64,000 nucleotides of DNA from positions 1,240,001 through 1,304,000 of the forward strand of contig NC_012489.1 in assembly GCF_000010305.1 (NCBI RefSeq), given 5' to 3'. Below the pieces are notes generated by a model. That model saw only the letters and a program-made list of their open reading frames with translations, was not told the DNA's origin and ran no database searches. Position 1 is the first letter of the stretch, and each line of letters starts with the position of its first letter. This document shows positions 53,160 to 62,178 of the stretch, piece by piece. The position numbers were made by a program, and so were the translations under genes. Origin of the DNA: Gemmatimonas aurantiaca T-27. GTDB lineage: Bacteria; Gemmatimonadota; Gemmatimonadetes; Gemmatimonadales; Gemmatimonadaceae.

Positions 53160-53935
53160 TATGGCAGCTCCCGGATGCGGAGGTTGCGGAAGGCCACCCG
53201 GTCACCGTGGTCCTGCAGCGCGATGTATCCGCGGGCGGCGCGACCATACCCCGTCCAGGTGGCGAACTTGCTGGCCTGCCGGCGCGTTTCCCAATCGGGT
53301 GAGCCGAGCTCGTATTCCACAGCCTTGATGCCGTTGAGCCAATGTTCGACGTGATTGCCGTTCACGATGAGGCGGATGGCATTCCATTCGCCCACCGGCT
53401 TCACGATGCCTGCCGGCGGCGCGTGCAGCGCGTAGTTGGCGCCTGCGGACGTGAGCGGATTTTTGCCGTCGGGATGTTTGGTATCGTCGAGGATCTGCAT
53501 CTCCGGTCCGCTGGTATACGAAACCTCGGACGCCGGGTCGATGCGATAGATGATGCCGCTGTTACCACCGGCTTCCACCTTCCACTCGAGTTCGAGTTCG
53601 AAGTTGGTGTACTGTTTGTCGGTGGTGAGGTCGCCGCCGGGACCTGAGCGGACCAGCTCTCCATTGATCGCGCTCCATCCAACCACCGGCGCGCCCGGCG
53701 TTTTGTAGTTGTGCCAGCCGCTGATGGCTTGACCATTGAACAGCGATACCCACGCCCCAGGCGTTGCGGTTTGTGCTGTTTGTGCTGTTTGCGCGGGCGC
53801 GGCACCGGCCCGTACCCCACCGCCTATGGCGCCACGAATGGCTGACGCATCGCCGCTGGAGGATCGGGCACCACCACCGCCACAGGCGATAAGCAGGAGG
53901 GCGGCGGACGAAATGACGAGCGGGCGTATAGGCAT
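53159..53935 (-). CDS. DUF1080 family lipoprotein (3-keto-disaccharide hydrolase)
   Basis: 258 aa from the ATG at 53935 (ATG 53983 is possible), with lipobox LLIACG. DUF1080 concanavalin-like fold: [52 protein letters not shown] and [19 protein letters not shown], all typical. Characterised members split 3-keto-glucosides made by a periplasmic dehydrogenase. A short AQT tandem repeat links the lipobox region to the domain. First gene of the operon with MFS, cutC and GH20. Such a dehydrogenase pair lies 8 kb away. Confidence 0.88.
   Translation of the reverse strand: MPIRPLVISSAALLLIACGGGGARSSSGDASAIRGAIGGGVRAGAAPAQTAQTAQTATPGAWVSLFNGQAISGWHNYKTPGAPVVGWSAINGELVRSGPGGDLTTDKQYTNFELELEWKVEAGGNSGIIYRIDPASEVSYTSGPEMQILDDTKHPDGKNPLTSAGANYALHAPPAGIVKPVGEWNAIRLIVNGNHVEHWLNGIKAVEYELGSPDWETRRQASKFATWTGYGRAARGYIALQDHGDRVAFRNLRIRELP
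53769..53795 (-). repeat. 9-bp tandem repeat coding an AQT linker
   Basis: Three copies of a 9-bp unit (GTTTGTGCT, the third diverged) encode a repeated Ala-Gln-Thr linker between the lipobox and the DUF1080 domain. The unit is in frame, so copy-number change would only alter linker length. Confidence 0.7.
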
Positions 53936-54023
53936 CGGCCGGATCTGGTGTTGAGAAAGCGGCGGGGACGGAGCGTCTCGCATCGGGATGAACCGGGAAG
54001 AGTCCCTATGCTATGGTCGGCGC

Positions 54024-54046
54024 TGGCCGTGCGGAAGACACGGCCA
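54024..54046. promoter_or_regulatory. Stem-loop between divergent genes
   Basis: TGGCCGTG / CACGGCCA with a 7-nt loop, in the 173-bp gap between the DUF1080 operon and the DinB-like gene. It could be an operator or a leader hairpin. TAAGCTGT on the minus strand (54053-54046), bordering the stem, may be a promoter for the operon. Confidence 0.3.
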
Positions 54047-54108
54047 CAGCTTAGAGGGCCGTCCGTCACCGTCGACGATCCCTGTCCTCAGCCATTGTCC
54101 CGTTTCCG

Positions 54109-54645
54109 ATGACCATCGCTTCTTCTGCGACCGACGCACAGCGCTATCCGATTGGCCGGTTCGAGCGGCCGTCCGATTTTACGGCGGACCAACGTGCCGC
54201 CTTCGTGGCGCGCATCGCCGCGCTGCCCGGCAATCTGGCCGCGGCATTGGCGGGTATCAGCGACGGCGCACTCAACGCCCCCTATCGGCCCGATGGTTGG
54301 ACGATCCGGCAACTGGTGCATCATGTGGCCGACAGTCACCTGAACGCCTATATCCGGCTCAAGCTGACGCTCACCGAGCATGAGCCCACGATCAAGCCGT
54401 ACGATCAGGATGCCTGGGTGGAACTGGCCGACATCGACTCGGTATCGCCACAGGTCTCATTGACCATGCTCACGGCCGTGCATGAACGCTGGGTGGCCAC
54501 CATGCGCGGCATGAGTGATGCCCAGTTCGAGCGTGCGTTATATCATCCCGAAAATGGCCGCATGACGCTGGATCAGATGCTCGCGCTCTATGCATGGCAT
54601 GGCGACCATCATGTGGCGCATGTCGTGAACGCCCTGCGTGCGTAA
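54109..54645 (+). CDS. DinB/YfiT-family putative metal-dependent thiol-transferase-like protein
   Basis: 178 aa four-helix-bundle protein. The metal-binding His triad appears as HHVADSH (about residue 66) and the C-terminal YAWHGDHHVAHV. Sequence around YPIGRFERP and WTIRQLVHHVADSHLNAYIRLKL follows Bacillus YfiT/BstA, a nickel- or zinc-binding bacillithiol S-transferase-like protein. Whether this organism makes bacillithiol is unknown. Convergent with the propeller lipoprotein, with a terminator over both stops. Confidence 0.85.
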   Translation: MTIASSATDAQRYPIGRFERPSDFTADQRAAFVARIAALPGNLAAALAGISDGALNAPYRPDGWTIRQLVHHVADSHLNAYIRLKLTLTEHEPTIKPYDQDAWVELADIDSVSPQVSLTMLTAVHERWVATMRGMSDAQFERALYHPENGRMTLDQMLALYAWHGDHHVAHVVNALRA

Positions 54646-54670
54646 CGGTGGGTCGTGGGGGCCCACCGTT
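54644..54670. terminator. Bidirectional terminator overlapping the stop codon
   Basis: 9-bp stem AACGGTGGG / CCCACCGTT with a 9-nt G-rich loop between the convergent DinB-like and propeller genes. It overlaps the TAA of the DinB-like gene. Confidence 0.65.
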
Positions 54671-54672
54671 CC

Positions 54673-56760
54673 CTACGGTCGGCCTTCCCAGATCCGTCCA
54701 CCATCGCCCACCGCCACCACGGCGTCGTCTCCGGGCACACCAGACAGCGCATACAGCAGATGGCGCATCGGCGTTGTGAGGGTGCGCCATGCGCTGCCGT
54801 CGTAGCGCAGCACGGCACCGCTGTCGCCGGCCGCATACACCTCGGTGCCACTGCGCCCCCACAGGGCACGCAGATCACGTGGGGTGGGCTTGCTCAGTGC
54901 GCGCCAGGCGACACCATCGTAGCGCAGTGTGGTGCCCGAATCGCCCACCGCGAAGATGTCTGTCCGGCTCGTGCCCCACACGGCGCGCAGGCGACTGGTG
55001 GTGGGCACCGGCATGGGCGTCCAGCGGCCACCGTCGAAGTGCAGTACTGTGCCTGAATCACCGACCGCGTAGAGGTCGCTGGCGTCCGGCCCCCAGACCG
55101 CGCGCAGGAAGCGCTGCGTGCCACTCGCCTGTGGACTCCACCCGGCACCATTCGAGCGGAAAATGCTGCCACGCTCACCGACGATGACATGTTGTCCGTT
55201 GCCACTCCAGACGGCGCGCAACACGTACAACGTGGGGGGGGCATCCTTACGCCAGGTCGCGCCATCGTAGCGCAGGATGGAGCCCGTGTCGCCCACCGCC
55301 ACGATATCCGACGGACCGTTGCCGCTGATGCCATAGAGATCGTGCGCCGGTGGCACCGGTTCGAGTGCCCACATCTGTCCCTGTCGACGGAACACGGTGC
55401 CACCCAATCCCACGGCAAACGTCGCTCCGCCGGTGGCACCCCAGGTTGCCAGCAGCGGCGGGTCCGTGAGTTCCGTGGTCGCCGTGGCCAGCAGGCCCGG
55501 ACCACGCAAACGCACCATCGTGCCATACCAGCCGGTGATGCGGAGATCGCCGTTGCCGCGACGGGTGATCGCTCGCAGGTTCTGCCCATTGCCGATGGTC
55601 AAAGCGCGCCAGGTCGTACCATCGAAATGGTAGGTCGCGCCGTTGTTGCCCACCGCGTACACATCGTTGAATTCCCGGCCGCGAATCGCAAACAGATTGG
55701 CCGCGCCCGGCGTGCTCATCGCCGTCCAGCCTGACCCATCGTAGCGCACGATGGAACCACCGACGCCCACCGCAAACACGTTGTTCTCGCTGGTGCCCCA
55801 CACATCGAAGTAGGGCATGCCGTCGGGAGAGGCCATGCGGCGCCACGCGAAACCATCGTAACGCAGCAGCGTGCCATTGTTGCCCACGGCATACAGCGCG
55901 TTGGTGCTCGCGCCCCAGATGCCCCACAGCTCGTCGCCCACACCACTGACCATCGGCTCGAGGGTGGCCCCGTTCCAGCGGAGGATGGTGCCACGGTCGC
56001 CGGTGATGTACACCTCGTTCGACGACAGCCCCCACACCTCGAGCAGGGTACCGGTGACGTTGCTGGTGATCCGGCGGAAGGTGTTGCCGTCACCGCGCAT
56101 GATCAGGCCACCGGATCCCACCAGCCAGATGTCGGTGGGGGCGGCGCCCCAGACACCCACCACCGTCTCATTGTGCCCCAGCGAGACGTATTCCCACGGG
56201 CCGTCATTGCGCGAGCGCAGCAGGCCGCCGTTTTGCCCCACGGCATACGTACTGCCCGCGCCATCGTCCCAGATGCCGAGGAACGTCACGTCGGTCAGGC
56301 CAGGTCGCGCGGCACGCCACTGGGCGAGGCCGGGCGTGGCCGCGCTGATCGTCACCGGCACCGACGCGGCAACGGATCCGGTGGTCGCGGCGGCGGTGAG
56401 CTGGGCGTTGCCGGGTGAGACACCGCGAACGGTCCCACGTGCATCCACCGTGGCAACGGTGGGCGCGTCGGTACGCCAACTCACCACGGGATTCGCGATG
56501 AGCTGGCCGACGCTGTCACGTGCCTCCACCGTCAGCGTGCGCTCCTGGCCGGCCTGTAAGTTCACGGAGGCGGGGCTCACGATCAAAGACGCGATGCGCG
56601 CATGCGAGGGCTCCACGATCGGAGCCACACCTTTGTCATCGCGGCAGGCGCTCAGCATCAACGCGCCCAGTACCATCGGCCACAGCGCGCGCCGCACGGG
56701 CCGTATGGCGGATTCGGTACGGGACCGCAGCCCGGTGCCCTGGAGAAGGAAACTGGTCAT
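54673..56760 (-). CDS. Lipoprotein with Ig-like domain and 14 propeller repeats
   Basis: 695 aa from the ATG at 56760. Lipobox LMLSACRDD (Cys39). A Big_2-type Ig-like domain (about 55-140, VSPASVNLQAG to VPVTISA) is followed by thirteen full and one partial repeat of about 40 residues. Each repeat reads roughly W-G-x-x-x-x-D-h-Y-A-V-G-x-x-G-T-h-L-R-Y-D-G-x-x-W. Fourteen units would make two seven-bladed propellers. No enzyme motif. Probably a surface-exposed binding protein. Divergent from the M28 gene across 97 bp. Confidence 0.85.
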   Translation of the reverse strand: MTSFLLQGTGLRSRTESAIRPVRRALWPMVLGALMLSACRDDKGVAPIVEPSHARIASLIVSPASVNLQAGQERTLTVEARDSVGQLIANPVVSWRTDAPTVATVDARGTVRGVSPGNAQLTAAATTGSVAASVPVTISAATPGLAQWRAARPGLTDVTFLGIWDDGAGSTYAVGQNGGLLRSRNDGPWEYVSLGHNETVVGVWGAAPTDIWLVGSGGLIMRGDGNTFRRITSNVTGTLLEVWGLSSNEVYITGDRGTILRWNGATLEPMVSGVGDELWGIWGASTNALYAVGNNGTLLRYDGFAWRRMASPDGMPYFDVWGTSENNVFAVGVGGSIVRYDGSGWTAMSTPGAANLFAIRGREFNDVYAVGNNGATYHFDGTTWRALTIGNGQNLRAITRRGNGDLRITGWYGTMVRLRGPGLLATATTELTDPPLLATWGATGGATFAVGLGGTVFRRQGQMWALEPVPPAHDLYGISGNGPSDIVAVGDTGSILRYDGATWRKDAPPTLYVLRAVWSGNGQHVIVGERGSIFRSNGAGWSPQASGTQRFLRAVWGPDASDLYAVGDSGTVLHFDGGRWTPMPVPTTSRLRAVWGTSRTDIFAVGDSGTTLRYDGVAWRALSKPTPRDLRALWGRSGTEVYAAGDSGAVLRYDGSAWRTLTTPMRHLLYALSGVPGDDAVVAVGDGGRIWEGRP

Positions 56761-56857
56761 TGAGCGGAGCCTAGTCCCCCAAACCCTGTCCCCGCAACGC
56801 CCACGTCGTACCTTGGAAGCCATCGCGTCTTTCACATTCTCATCCGTGACGTTGCCC

Positions 56858-58879
56858 ATGTCCCGTGCTGCGGTTGAAAAGTCAGGTGTGCGAGTCGGTC
56901 GGCGCCCTTCGGCGCTCCGCCACACCTCGGCCCTCACGTGCTTCGCCACACTGGCGGCGACGTGGGTTGTTGCCGCCAGTGCCGTGGCCGAGCCGCTGAA
57001 GGCCCAGCCAGGCATACCCCGCACCTCCACACCGGCCCCCGAGGCGGAGGTGTATCTGGTGCCGCTCACTGTGCGCGGCGACACCATCCGCATCGGCGTG
57101 CCGGCCAACCTCACCCGGCGTGCGGGCTACGACAACCAGCCGGCCTTCGCCGCTGACAGCCGCTCCCTGTTCTACACATCGAACCGGGGCGATGGTCACA
57201 CCGACATCTATCGCACCGACCTCTCCACCGGACTCTCGGTACCTGTCCGGCGCACGATGCCCGAGAGTGAGTATTCGGCCATGCCCACCGGCGACGGCAA
57301 GGCCATCACGGTGATCCGGGTGGAAGCCGACTCCACGCAGCGACTCTGGCAGTTGCCTCTCGATGGCGGCGAGGCCCGTGTGCTGTTTCCGGAGATCAAG
57401 CCGGTGGGGTATTTCGCGCAGCCCAATGACTCCACGTGGGCGCTCTTTGTGCTTGGTACGCCTGCTACGCTGCAACTCGCCCATCATGGTCGCGGCACCG
57501 GCGAGGTGCTGGCGCGAGACATCGGTCGCTCACTGCACCGCATTCCGGGTACCAACGCGGTGAGCTTCGTGCAAAAGGGCAGCACGCCATGGCGCGTGAT
57601 GCGTCTCGATCCCGACACACGCCGTATCGAACCACTGGTGGAGCTACCGACGGGCAGTGAAGACGTGACGTGGGTGGACAGCACCACGTTGCTGGTGGGG
57701 AGCGACACGCGCCTGCTCAGATGGAGCCGCGGCAGTGGCACGGGCGTAAGTGCATGGCAATCGCTGGGTGACGTGGGCTTTGCACACCTGCATCACATTT
57801 CCCGTCTGGCGGTGAGCGCCAACCGACAGTGGTTGGCCATGGTGGCCGAAGCCACGCCACGTTCGGCCGCGTCGGCCAGCCGTTCTCCGGCCGCCACCTA
57901 TGTGGACCGCATCGACGCGGCGTCCGTGCGCCGGGGAATCAACATCCTCGCGGCCGATTCCATGGAAGGACGCATGACTGGTTCGCGTGGCATGGAGCGC
58001 GCAGCCCGCTATCTCGAGAGTGCGTACAAGGCGGCGGGACTGGTGCCGGCCGGCGACTCGGGCACGTACCGGCAGCACATTCCGCTGCGCAAGGCGCAGG
58101 GGCCGAACCAGGTATCGGGCAGGGAACGACCAGCGCCCGTCGAATCCTGGGCGCAGTGGAACACGCTGCCCGCTGCTGATCGACTCCGCACGCAGAACAT
58201 CGCGGGGCTGATTGTGGGCAGCGATCCGGCGCTGCGCGATGAAGTGGTGCTGGTCACCGCACACTACGATCACATCGGCGTGCGCGCGCCCGTGGACGGT
58301 GACTCCATCAACAATGGCGCTGACGATGATGCGTCAGGAAACATCGCGCTGATCGAAATCGCCAAGGCGCTGCGCAGTGGACCACGGCCCAAGCGTACCA
58401 TTCTCTTTGTGGCCATCACCGGCGAAGAGGTGGGCGGCTTTGGCACGCAATGGTACCTGCGCCATCCCATCCGTCCGCTCGACAAAACGGTGGTCGATCT
58501 CAACATCGAGATGATCGGCAATGCCGACTCCCTCGCTGGCGGCAAAGGCAAGGCGTGGCTCACGGGTTATGAACGTTCCACCCTGGGAGACCTGCTGGCC
58601 GACAACGGCATTCCGCTGGTTCCCGATCCTCGGCCGGGGCAGAGCTTTTTCACGCGCAGTGACAACGCCGCATTCGCCCGCATCGGCATCCCGGCCCATT
58701 CGTTGTCGTCGTACAATCTCATCACGCCGTATCACTCTCCCAAGGATGAGCCCTCGGTGATCGACGTGGAGCACATGACGCAGGTGATCGCCGCTACGGC
58801 GCGTGCGGTGCGTCTGCTGGCCGATGGAGACCGTCCCATCTGGCATCCCGGTGGGCAACCGGAGGCACGGCGCCGCTGA
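56858..58879 (+). CDS. M28 family zinc peptidase with N-terminal TolB-like region
   Basis: 673 aa from the ATG at 56858. Membrane/signal segment (about 29-48), then propeller-like repeats (FAADSRSLFYTSNRGDGHTDIYR and similar, up to about 350). The M28 catalytic domain starts near 360: AHYDHIGVR, NNGADDDASGNIALIEI, TGEEVGGFGTQWYL, DLNIEMIGNADS and a late YHSPKDEP. All expected zinc ligands appear. TACCTTGG at 56809 may be its promoter. It resembles the M28 peptidase at 32.9 kb, but the N-terminal part differs. Confidence 0.87.
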   Translation: MSRAAVEKSGVRVGRRPSALRHTSALTCFATLAATWVVAASAVAEPLKAQPGIPRTSTPAPEAEVYLVPLTVRGDTIRIGVPANLTRRAGYDNQPAFAADSRSLFYTSNRGDGHTDIYRTDLSTGLSVPVRRTMPESEYSAMPTGDGKAITVIRVEADSTQRLWQLPLDGGEARVLFPEIKPVGYFAQPNDSTWALFVLGTPATLQLAHHGRGTGEVLARDIGRSLHRIPGTNAVSFVQKGSTPWRVMRLDPDTRRIEPLVELPTGSEDVTWVDSTTLLVGSDTRLLRWSRGSGTGVSAWQSLGDVGFAHLHHISRLAVSANRQWLAMVAEATPRSAASASRSPAATYVDRIDAASVRRGINILAADSMEGRMTGSRGMERAARYLESAYKAAGLVPAGDSGTYRQHIPLRKAQGPNQVSGRERPAPVESWAQWNTLPAADRLRTQNIAGLIVGSDPALRDEVVLVTAHYDHIGVRAPVDGDSINNGADDDASGNIALIEIAKALRSGPRPKRTILFVAITGEEVGGFGTQWYLRHPIRPLDKTVVDLNIEMIGNADSLAGGKGKAWLTGYERSTLGDLLADNGIPLVPDPRPGQSFFTRSDNAAFARIGIPAHSLSSYNLITPYHSPKDEPSVIDVEHMTQVIAATARAVRLLADGDRPIWHPGGQPEARRR

Positions 58880-58901
58880 ACGGGGGCGTTGATGGCGGAA
58901 A

Positions 58902-58940
58902 CGACGAAGGGCCGTGCGCTATCTGCACGGCCCTTCGTCG
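58902..58940. terminator. Bidirectional intrinsic terminator
   Basis: Perfect 16-bp stem, CGACGAAGGGCCGTGC / GCACGGCCCTTCGTCG, with a 7-nt loop between the convergent M28 and DUF1501 genes. Confidence 0.85.
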
Positions 58941-58964
58941 TTCACCACTGCACGTGTGAAACGG

Positions 58965-60278
58965 TCAGGGTTTGGTGACGCCGCGGAATCGCGGTGTGAA
59001 GTCGGGGAAGACCACCGACAGGTTCGTATTGCCCAGACGGTTCTGCACGATCTCGGCGAGGATGTCGCGATGGTCGAGCGTGACGCGCAGGTCCTGACCC
59101 GATTCGAGATTCTCACGCGCCAAACCGGGCCAGCCGTTGGTCAGCACACGCCCACCGGCGATCTTGCGTCCCATGGCGAAGGCCACATTGCCACGACCGT
59201 GATCCGTGCCGCGTGTGCCATTCTCGCGGGCATTGCGGCCGAACTCCGAGATGATCACCACCGTCACGCCCGACGCGGCGTTGCCCTGGATCACATCGGC
59301 GTGGAACGCGGCCAGCGCACGCGACAGGTCGAGCATCTTGTTGTGCATAAAACCGCCGTCGAGATCGGCCAGCGGTCCCTGCGTGGCATGTGTGTCCCAG
59401 CCGCCGTTGAAGGCGTGCACGGCCTCGACACCCACATCCGCCTTGATCAGCGCCGCGGCCGAACGCAGTGCCTGTCCAAAACCCGACGTGGGGTAGGTGG
59501 CACCGTTGGAGGGCGCATACCCCGAGAAATTGATGCGCTGCAGCAGCGCGATCGTGTTCGTGGAATCGAGCGCGTTGTCCGAAACCGGATCTGTGGTGGA
59601 CGCATAGTTCTGCGCCAACCACTGTGTCCGCGCCGCTGTCGTCGTGCCACTGCCGCCAATGGTGAAATTGGCGGGGTTCGGGATGGGCAACGTCTTGGGG
59701 CCACCGACGAGCGTCTGCGGCAACCCGGATGTGAGGCCGAGGGCACGCAATGGCGCATCGGCGCGCAGCGGCGTCGATGTGGCCAAATGACGTCCGAGCC
59801 AACCGCCGGTGACGCGCGGATCTTTGGGCTTGCCCACTTCGATGTACCGCTGCGCATCGAAATGCGAGCGCGAATTGTCGACCGACCCCGTGGCATGTGC
59901 GACGAGCAGATCACCTGCCGTGTAGGCTGGCATCAGTGGAGCCATGCCGGGCGAGAACCCAAAAAAGTTGTCGAGCGCGACAGCTTTTGCGCCGTTGCCG
60001 GCGGCGTCGGGGCGCGGAACGGCAATGGTCGGCCGACCGGTGTAGTAGTCGGGATCACCGAAGGGCACGACCAACGACATGCCGTCGGTGCCACCACTCA
60101 GAAAAATCGAGACGATGACATCGCGCGAAGAATTGGCGCTCTGGGCGAGCACCACCTTGGGCAGCCACATCGGAAGCAGCGCGGTCACACCGACACTGCC
60201 TGCTACGCTCAGGAAATCACGGCGCGCGAGGGAGTTGTACTCGTTGCACCCGTGATGGTGATGATGGTCGTCGCTCAT
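58965..60278 (-). CDS. DUF1501 family protein (TAT-exported)
   Basis: 437 aa. Begins with five histidines (residues 5-9) followed by GCNEYNSLARRDFLSVAG, a TAT-type leader with twin Arg. Core segments: IVSIFLSGGTDGMSLVVPFGDP, SHFDAQRYIEVGKP, GWDTHATQGPL and VTVVIISEFGRN with ENGTRGTDHGRGN. DUF1501 proteins have an alkaline-phosphatase/sulfatase-like fold and occur in pairs with DUF1800. The DUF1800 gene lies directly upstream (85-bp gap) on the same strand. Substrate unknown. Confidence 0.86.
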   Translation of the reverse strand: MSDDHHHHHGCNEYNSLARRDFLSVAGSVGVTALLPMWLPKVVLAQSANSSRDVIVSIFLSGGTDGMSLVVPFGDPDYYTGRPTIAVPRPDAAGNGAKAVALDNFFGFSPGMAPLMPAYTAGDLLVAHATGSVDNSRSHFDAQRYIEVGKPKDPRVTGGWLGRHLATSTPLRADAPLRALGLTSGLPQTLVGGPKTLPIPNPANFTIGGSGTTTAARTQWLAQNYASTTDPVSDNALDSTNTIALLQRINFSGYAPSNGATYPTSGFGQALRSAAALIKADVGVEAVHAFNGGWDTHATQGPLADLDGGFMHNKMLDLSRALAAFHADVIQGNAASGVTVVIISEFGRNARENGTRGTDHGRGNVAFAMGRKIAGGRVLTNGWPGLARENLESGQDLRVTLDHRDILAEIVQNRLGNTNLSVVFPDFTPRFRGVTKP

Positions 60279-60363
60279 CGGTTCTGAATGCGGGTGAAGA
60301 GTGGAGCCAGAATTCGGCGAGGGTCATGATCGCCGATCGCGCTGCGAACGGTCACAGGAGTCA

Positions 60364-61902
60364 TCAGTACCATTGGAACTCCTGCGCACAGAGTGCCAGA
60401 GACAGCGTCTCTCGCACCCGTGCGTCGTTGTAGGTGCCGCCCTTGAGATACGACAGCAACGCGGCACGCAGGCTGGTGGGGAACTCACCACCATAGAGGC
60501 GCGCGCCAATCTGAGCCACCACACCTTCCGCCGAATCGGGCGCGCGGAACAACATGGAGTCGACACGCGCCGTGGTGGCACTGTTCAGCACCGACAACGC
60601 CTGCGCATACGACCAGCGTGTGATGACCAACCCACTCCACCAATCGATGCGATCGGGGTATCCGTTGGGCTGCTCCCACTGGAAGAGGGGCATGCCCATT
60701 TGATCAGCGCGTGTGCGTACCGATCGGATGTTGGGTACCGACGTGAGGTCGGTCCCGAGCGCCCGCAACCCGGATACTGCGTAGTGGAACGGCCGCTTGT
60801 ACTTGGCAGGCGCTGCCATGAGGTTCTTGCTGCTCAGAATCGTGCGGATCATCGCCGGGATGTCGCCGCCGGTGCGCGTGTACGTGGCCGCTGTGGCATC
60901 GACCACGGCAACCGGCGGCTCGTACGCCAGGAGCCAGCGTGCCATCTTCTGCGCGATGTACCTCGCCGTTGCCGGATGATCGAGCAGCATCTGAATGGCC
61001 ACATCCCCTTCGGCCTGCATCTGCGCATCGGTGGCGGTGGTCGCCATCGCCGGAAACGTGCGACCCAGGAACGTCTTCGCGTTGCGATCGTGATACGACC
61101 GGATGAAGCGGAAGACGCCGTTGTTGGTCATGCTCCAGCCGGTCAGAATGCGCGAGAGCTCGGCCACATCGTTCTGTGAATAGCCGCCATCCACGCCGAC
61201 CGTGTGCAGCTCCATGATTTCGCGCGCGTAATTCTGATTGGGCGTTGGCGTGCGGCTGGTGTTCTGGTCGAGGTAGAAGAGCATCGCGCCGCTGTGCGCG
61301 GAGGCCTTGAGCAAATCCGGGAACTTGCCGAGGGCGTACGGCCGGATGACCTCACGATCGTCGATCAGCTTGAGGAACCCGGCCTTGTTGATGCTGATCG
61401 TGAAGTGATCGGTCCAGAAATCGATCATGCGTTCACGCAACTGCGCTTTCGAGAACGCCGCGCGATACCACGCCGCGTCGGCCAACTGGGCAGCGACCTC
61501 ACCACCGTCGGCGGTGCGCAGCATATCGGCTGTCATCTGCATCATGGGCAGACGTGAAGCGATCTGCGATTCCAGCACGGCATCATCCATCGCGGCCGGG
61601 CGCAACTGATAGTCGAGATAGCCGTTGTAGCCGAGTTGCCGCGCGAGTGCCACATCGGCCGGTGCAAGGCCCATGGTGATGCGGCGGACCAGTCGCAGCA
61701 GCGGATCCTGCCACTGCGCCGACGGATCGGTCCCTGGTGCATTGCCAGCGGGCAGTGGCTGAGGGCGCCCAACGGGTCGCTGCGCTTCTGCCGTGTTGCT
61801 GAGCGCGAGGCCGGCCGCAGCCGACGCACCCAGGGCGAAAAAACGACGACGACTGTGGGTCGCCGACGCGTGAGTGTCAGGGCCTTCGTCAGGAACTGAC
61901 AT
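60364..61902 (-). CDS. DUF1800 family protein (TAT-exported)
   Basis: 512 aa from the ATG at 61902; ATGs at 61938 and 61989 are also open. TAT-like SRRRFFALGASAAAGLALS leader near residue 17. DUF1800 hallmarks: LLRLVRRITMGLAPADVALAR at the start, RERMIDFWTDHFTISINKAG, YLDQNTSRTPTPNQNYAREIMELHTVG and DVAELSRILTGW. Paired with DUF1501 in an apparent two-gene operon. The pair is common in Planctomycetota, Gemmatimonadota and Proteobacteria, with no established activity. The unusual 12-bp repeat array lies upstream. Confidence 0.87.
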   Translation of the reverse strand: MSVPDEGPDTHASATHSRRRFFALGASAAAGLALSNTAEAQRPVGRPQPLPAGNAPGTDPSAQWQDPLLRLVRRITMGLAPADVALARQLGYNGYLDYQLRPAAMDDAVLESQIASRLPMMQMTADMLRTADGGEVAAQLADAAWYRAAFSKAQLRERMIDFWTDHFTISINKAGFLKLIDDREVIRPYALGKFPDLLKASAHSGAMLFYLDQNTSRTPTPNQNYAREIMELHTVGVDGGYSQNDVAELSRILTGWSMTNNGVFRFIRSYHDRNAKTFLGRTFPAMATTATDAQMQAEGDVAIQMLLDHPATARYIAQKMARWLLAYEPPVAVVDATAATYTRTGGDIPAMIRTILSSKNLMAAPAKYKRPFHYAVSGLRALGTDLTSVPNIRSVRTRADQMGMPLFQWEQPNGYPDRIDWWSGLVITRWSYAQALSVLNSATTARVDSMLFRAPDSAEGVVAQIGARLYGGEFPTSLRAALLSYLKGGTYNDARVRETLSLALCAQEFQWY

Positions 61903-62070
61903 GACACTCACGGATGACTCGGAATCGCTCGATGCCATGGAGGCGGACCAGGGACGTGGGGCATGCGAGATGGTCGGCGCGCCATGCACGCCTTCGTGTC
62001 ATGGTGCTACGCCACCGACATCTCACCATATCCATAACTCAACCTTCCAGAGCGGCTGTCAATGAGCCGC

Positions 62071-62084
62071 GTCACAGAAGTGAC
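62071..62084. promoter_or_regulatory. GTCAC-n4-GTGAC inverted repeat
   Basis: Perfect 5-bp dyad with AGAA spacer. The half-site is the same pentamer that appears repeatedly in the neighbouring 12-bp array (read as GTGAC on the minus strand). Possible operator for the DUF1800-DUF1501 promoter. Confidence 0.4.
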
Positions 62085-62178
62085 AGATTGCTCCATCGGT
62101 GGTATGACGACCCGATCGCCATCCGGTTAACGAATTCGCGATGCGATAGATCACAACTCCGAGCATATCACGACGACA

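Noticed and set aside
51801-53354. 517-aa plus-strand open frame
   Set aside because: Antisense to the MFS transporter gene; highly charged with no hydrophobic pattern of its own.
54673-56760. Repeated DNA as a mobile or CRISPR-like element
   Set aside because: The repetition is at protein level (propeller blades) inside one long frame, with diverged DNA.
58914-60287. 457-aa plus-strand open frame
   Set aside because: Antisense to DUF1501; the real gene has TAT signal and family motifs.
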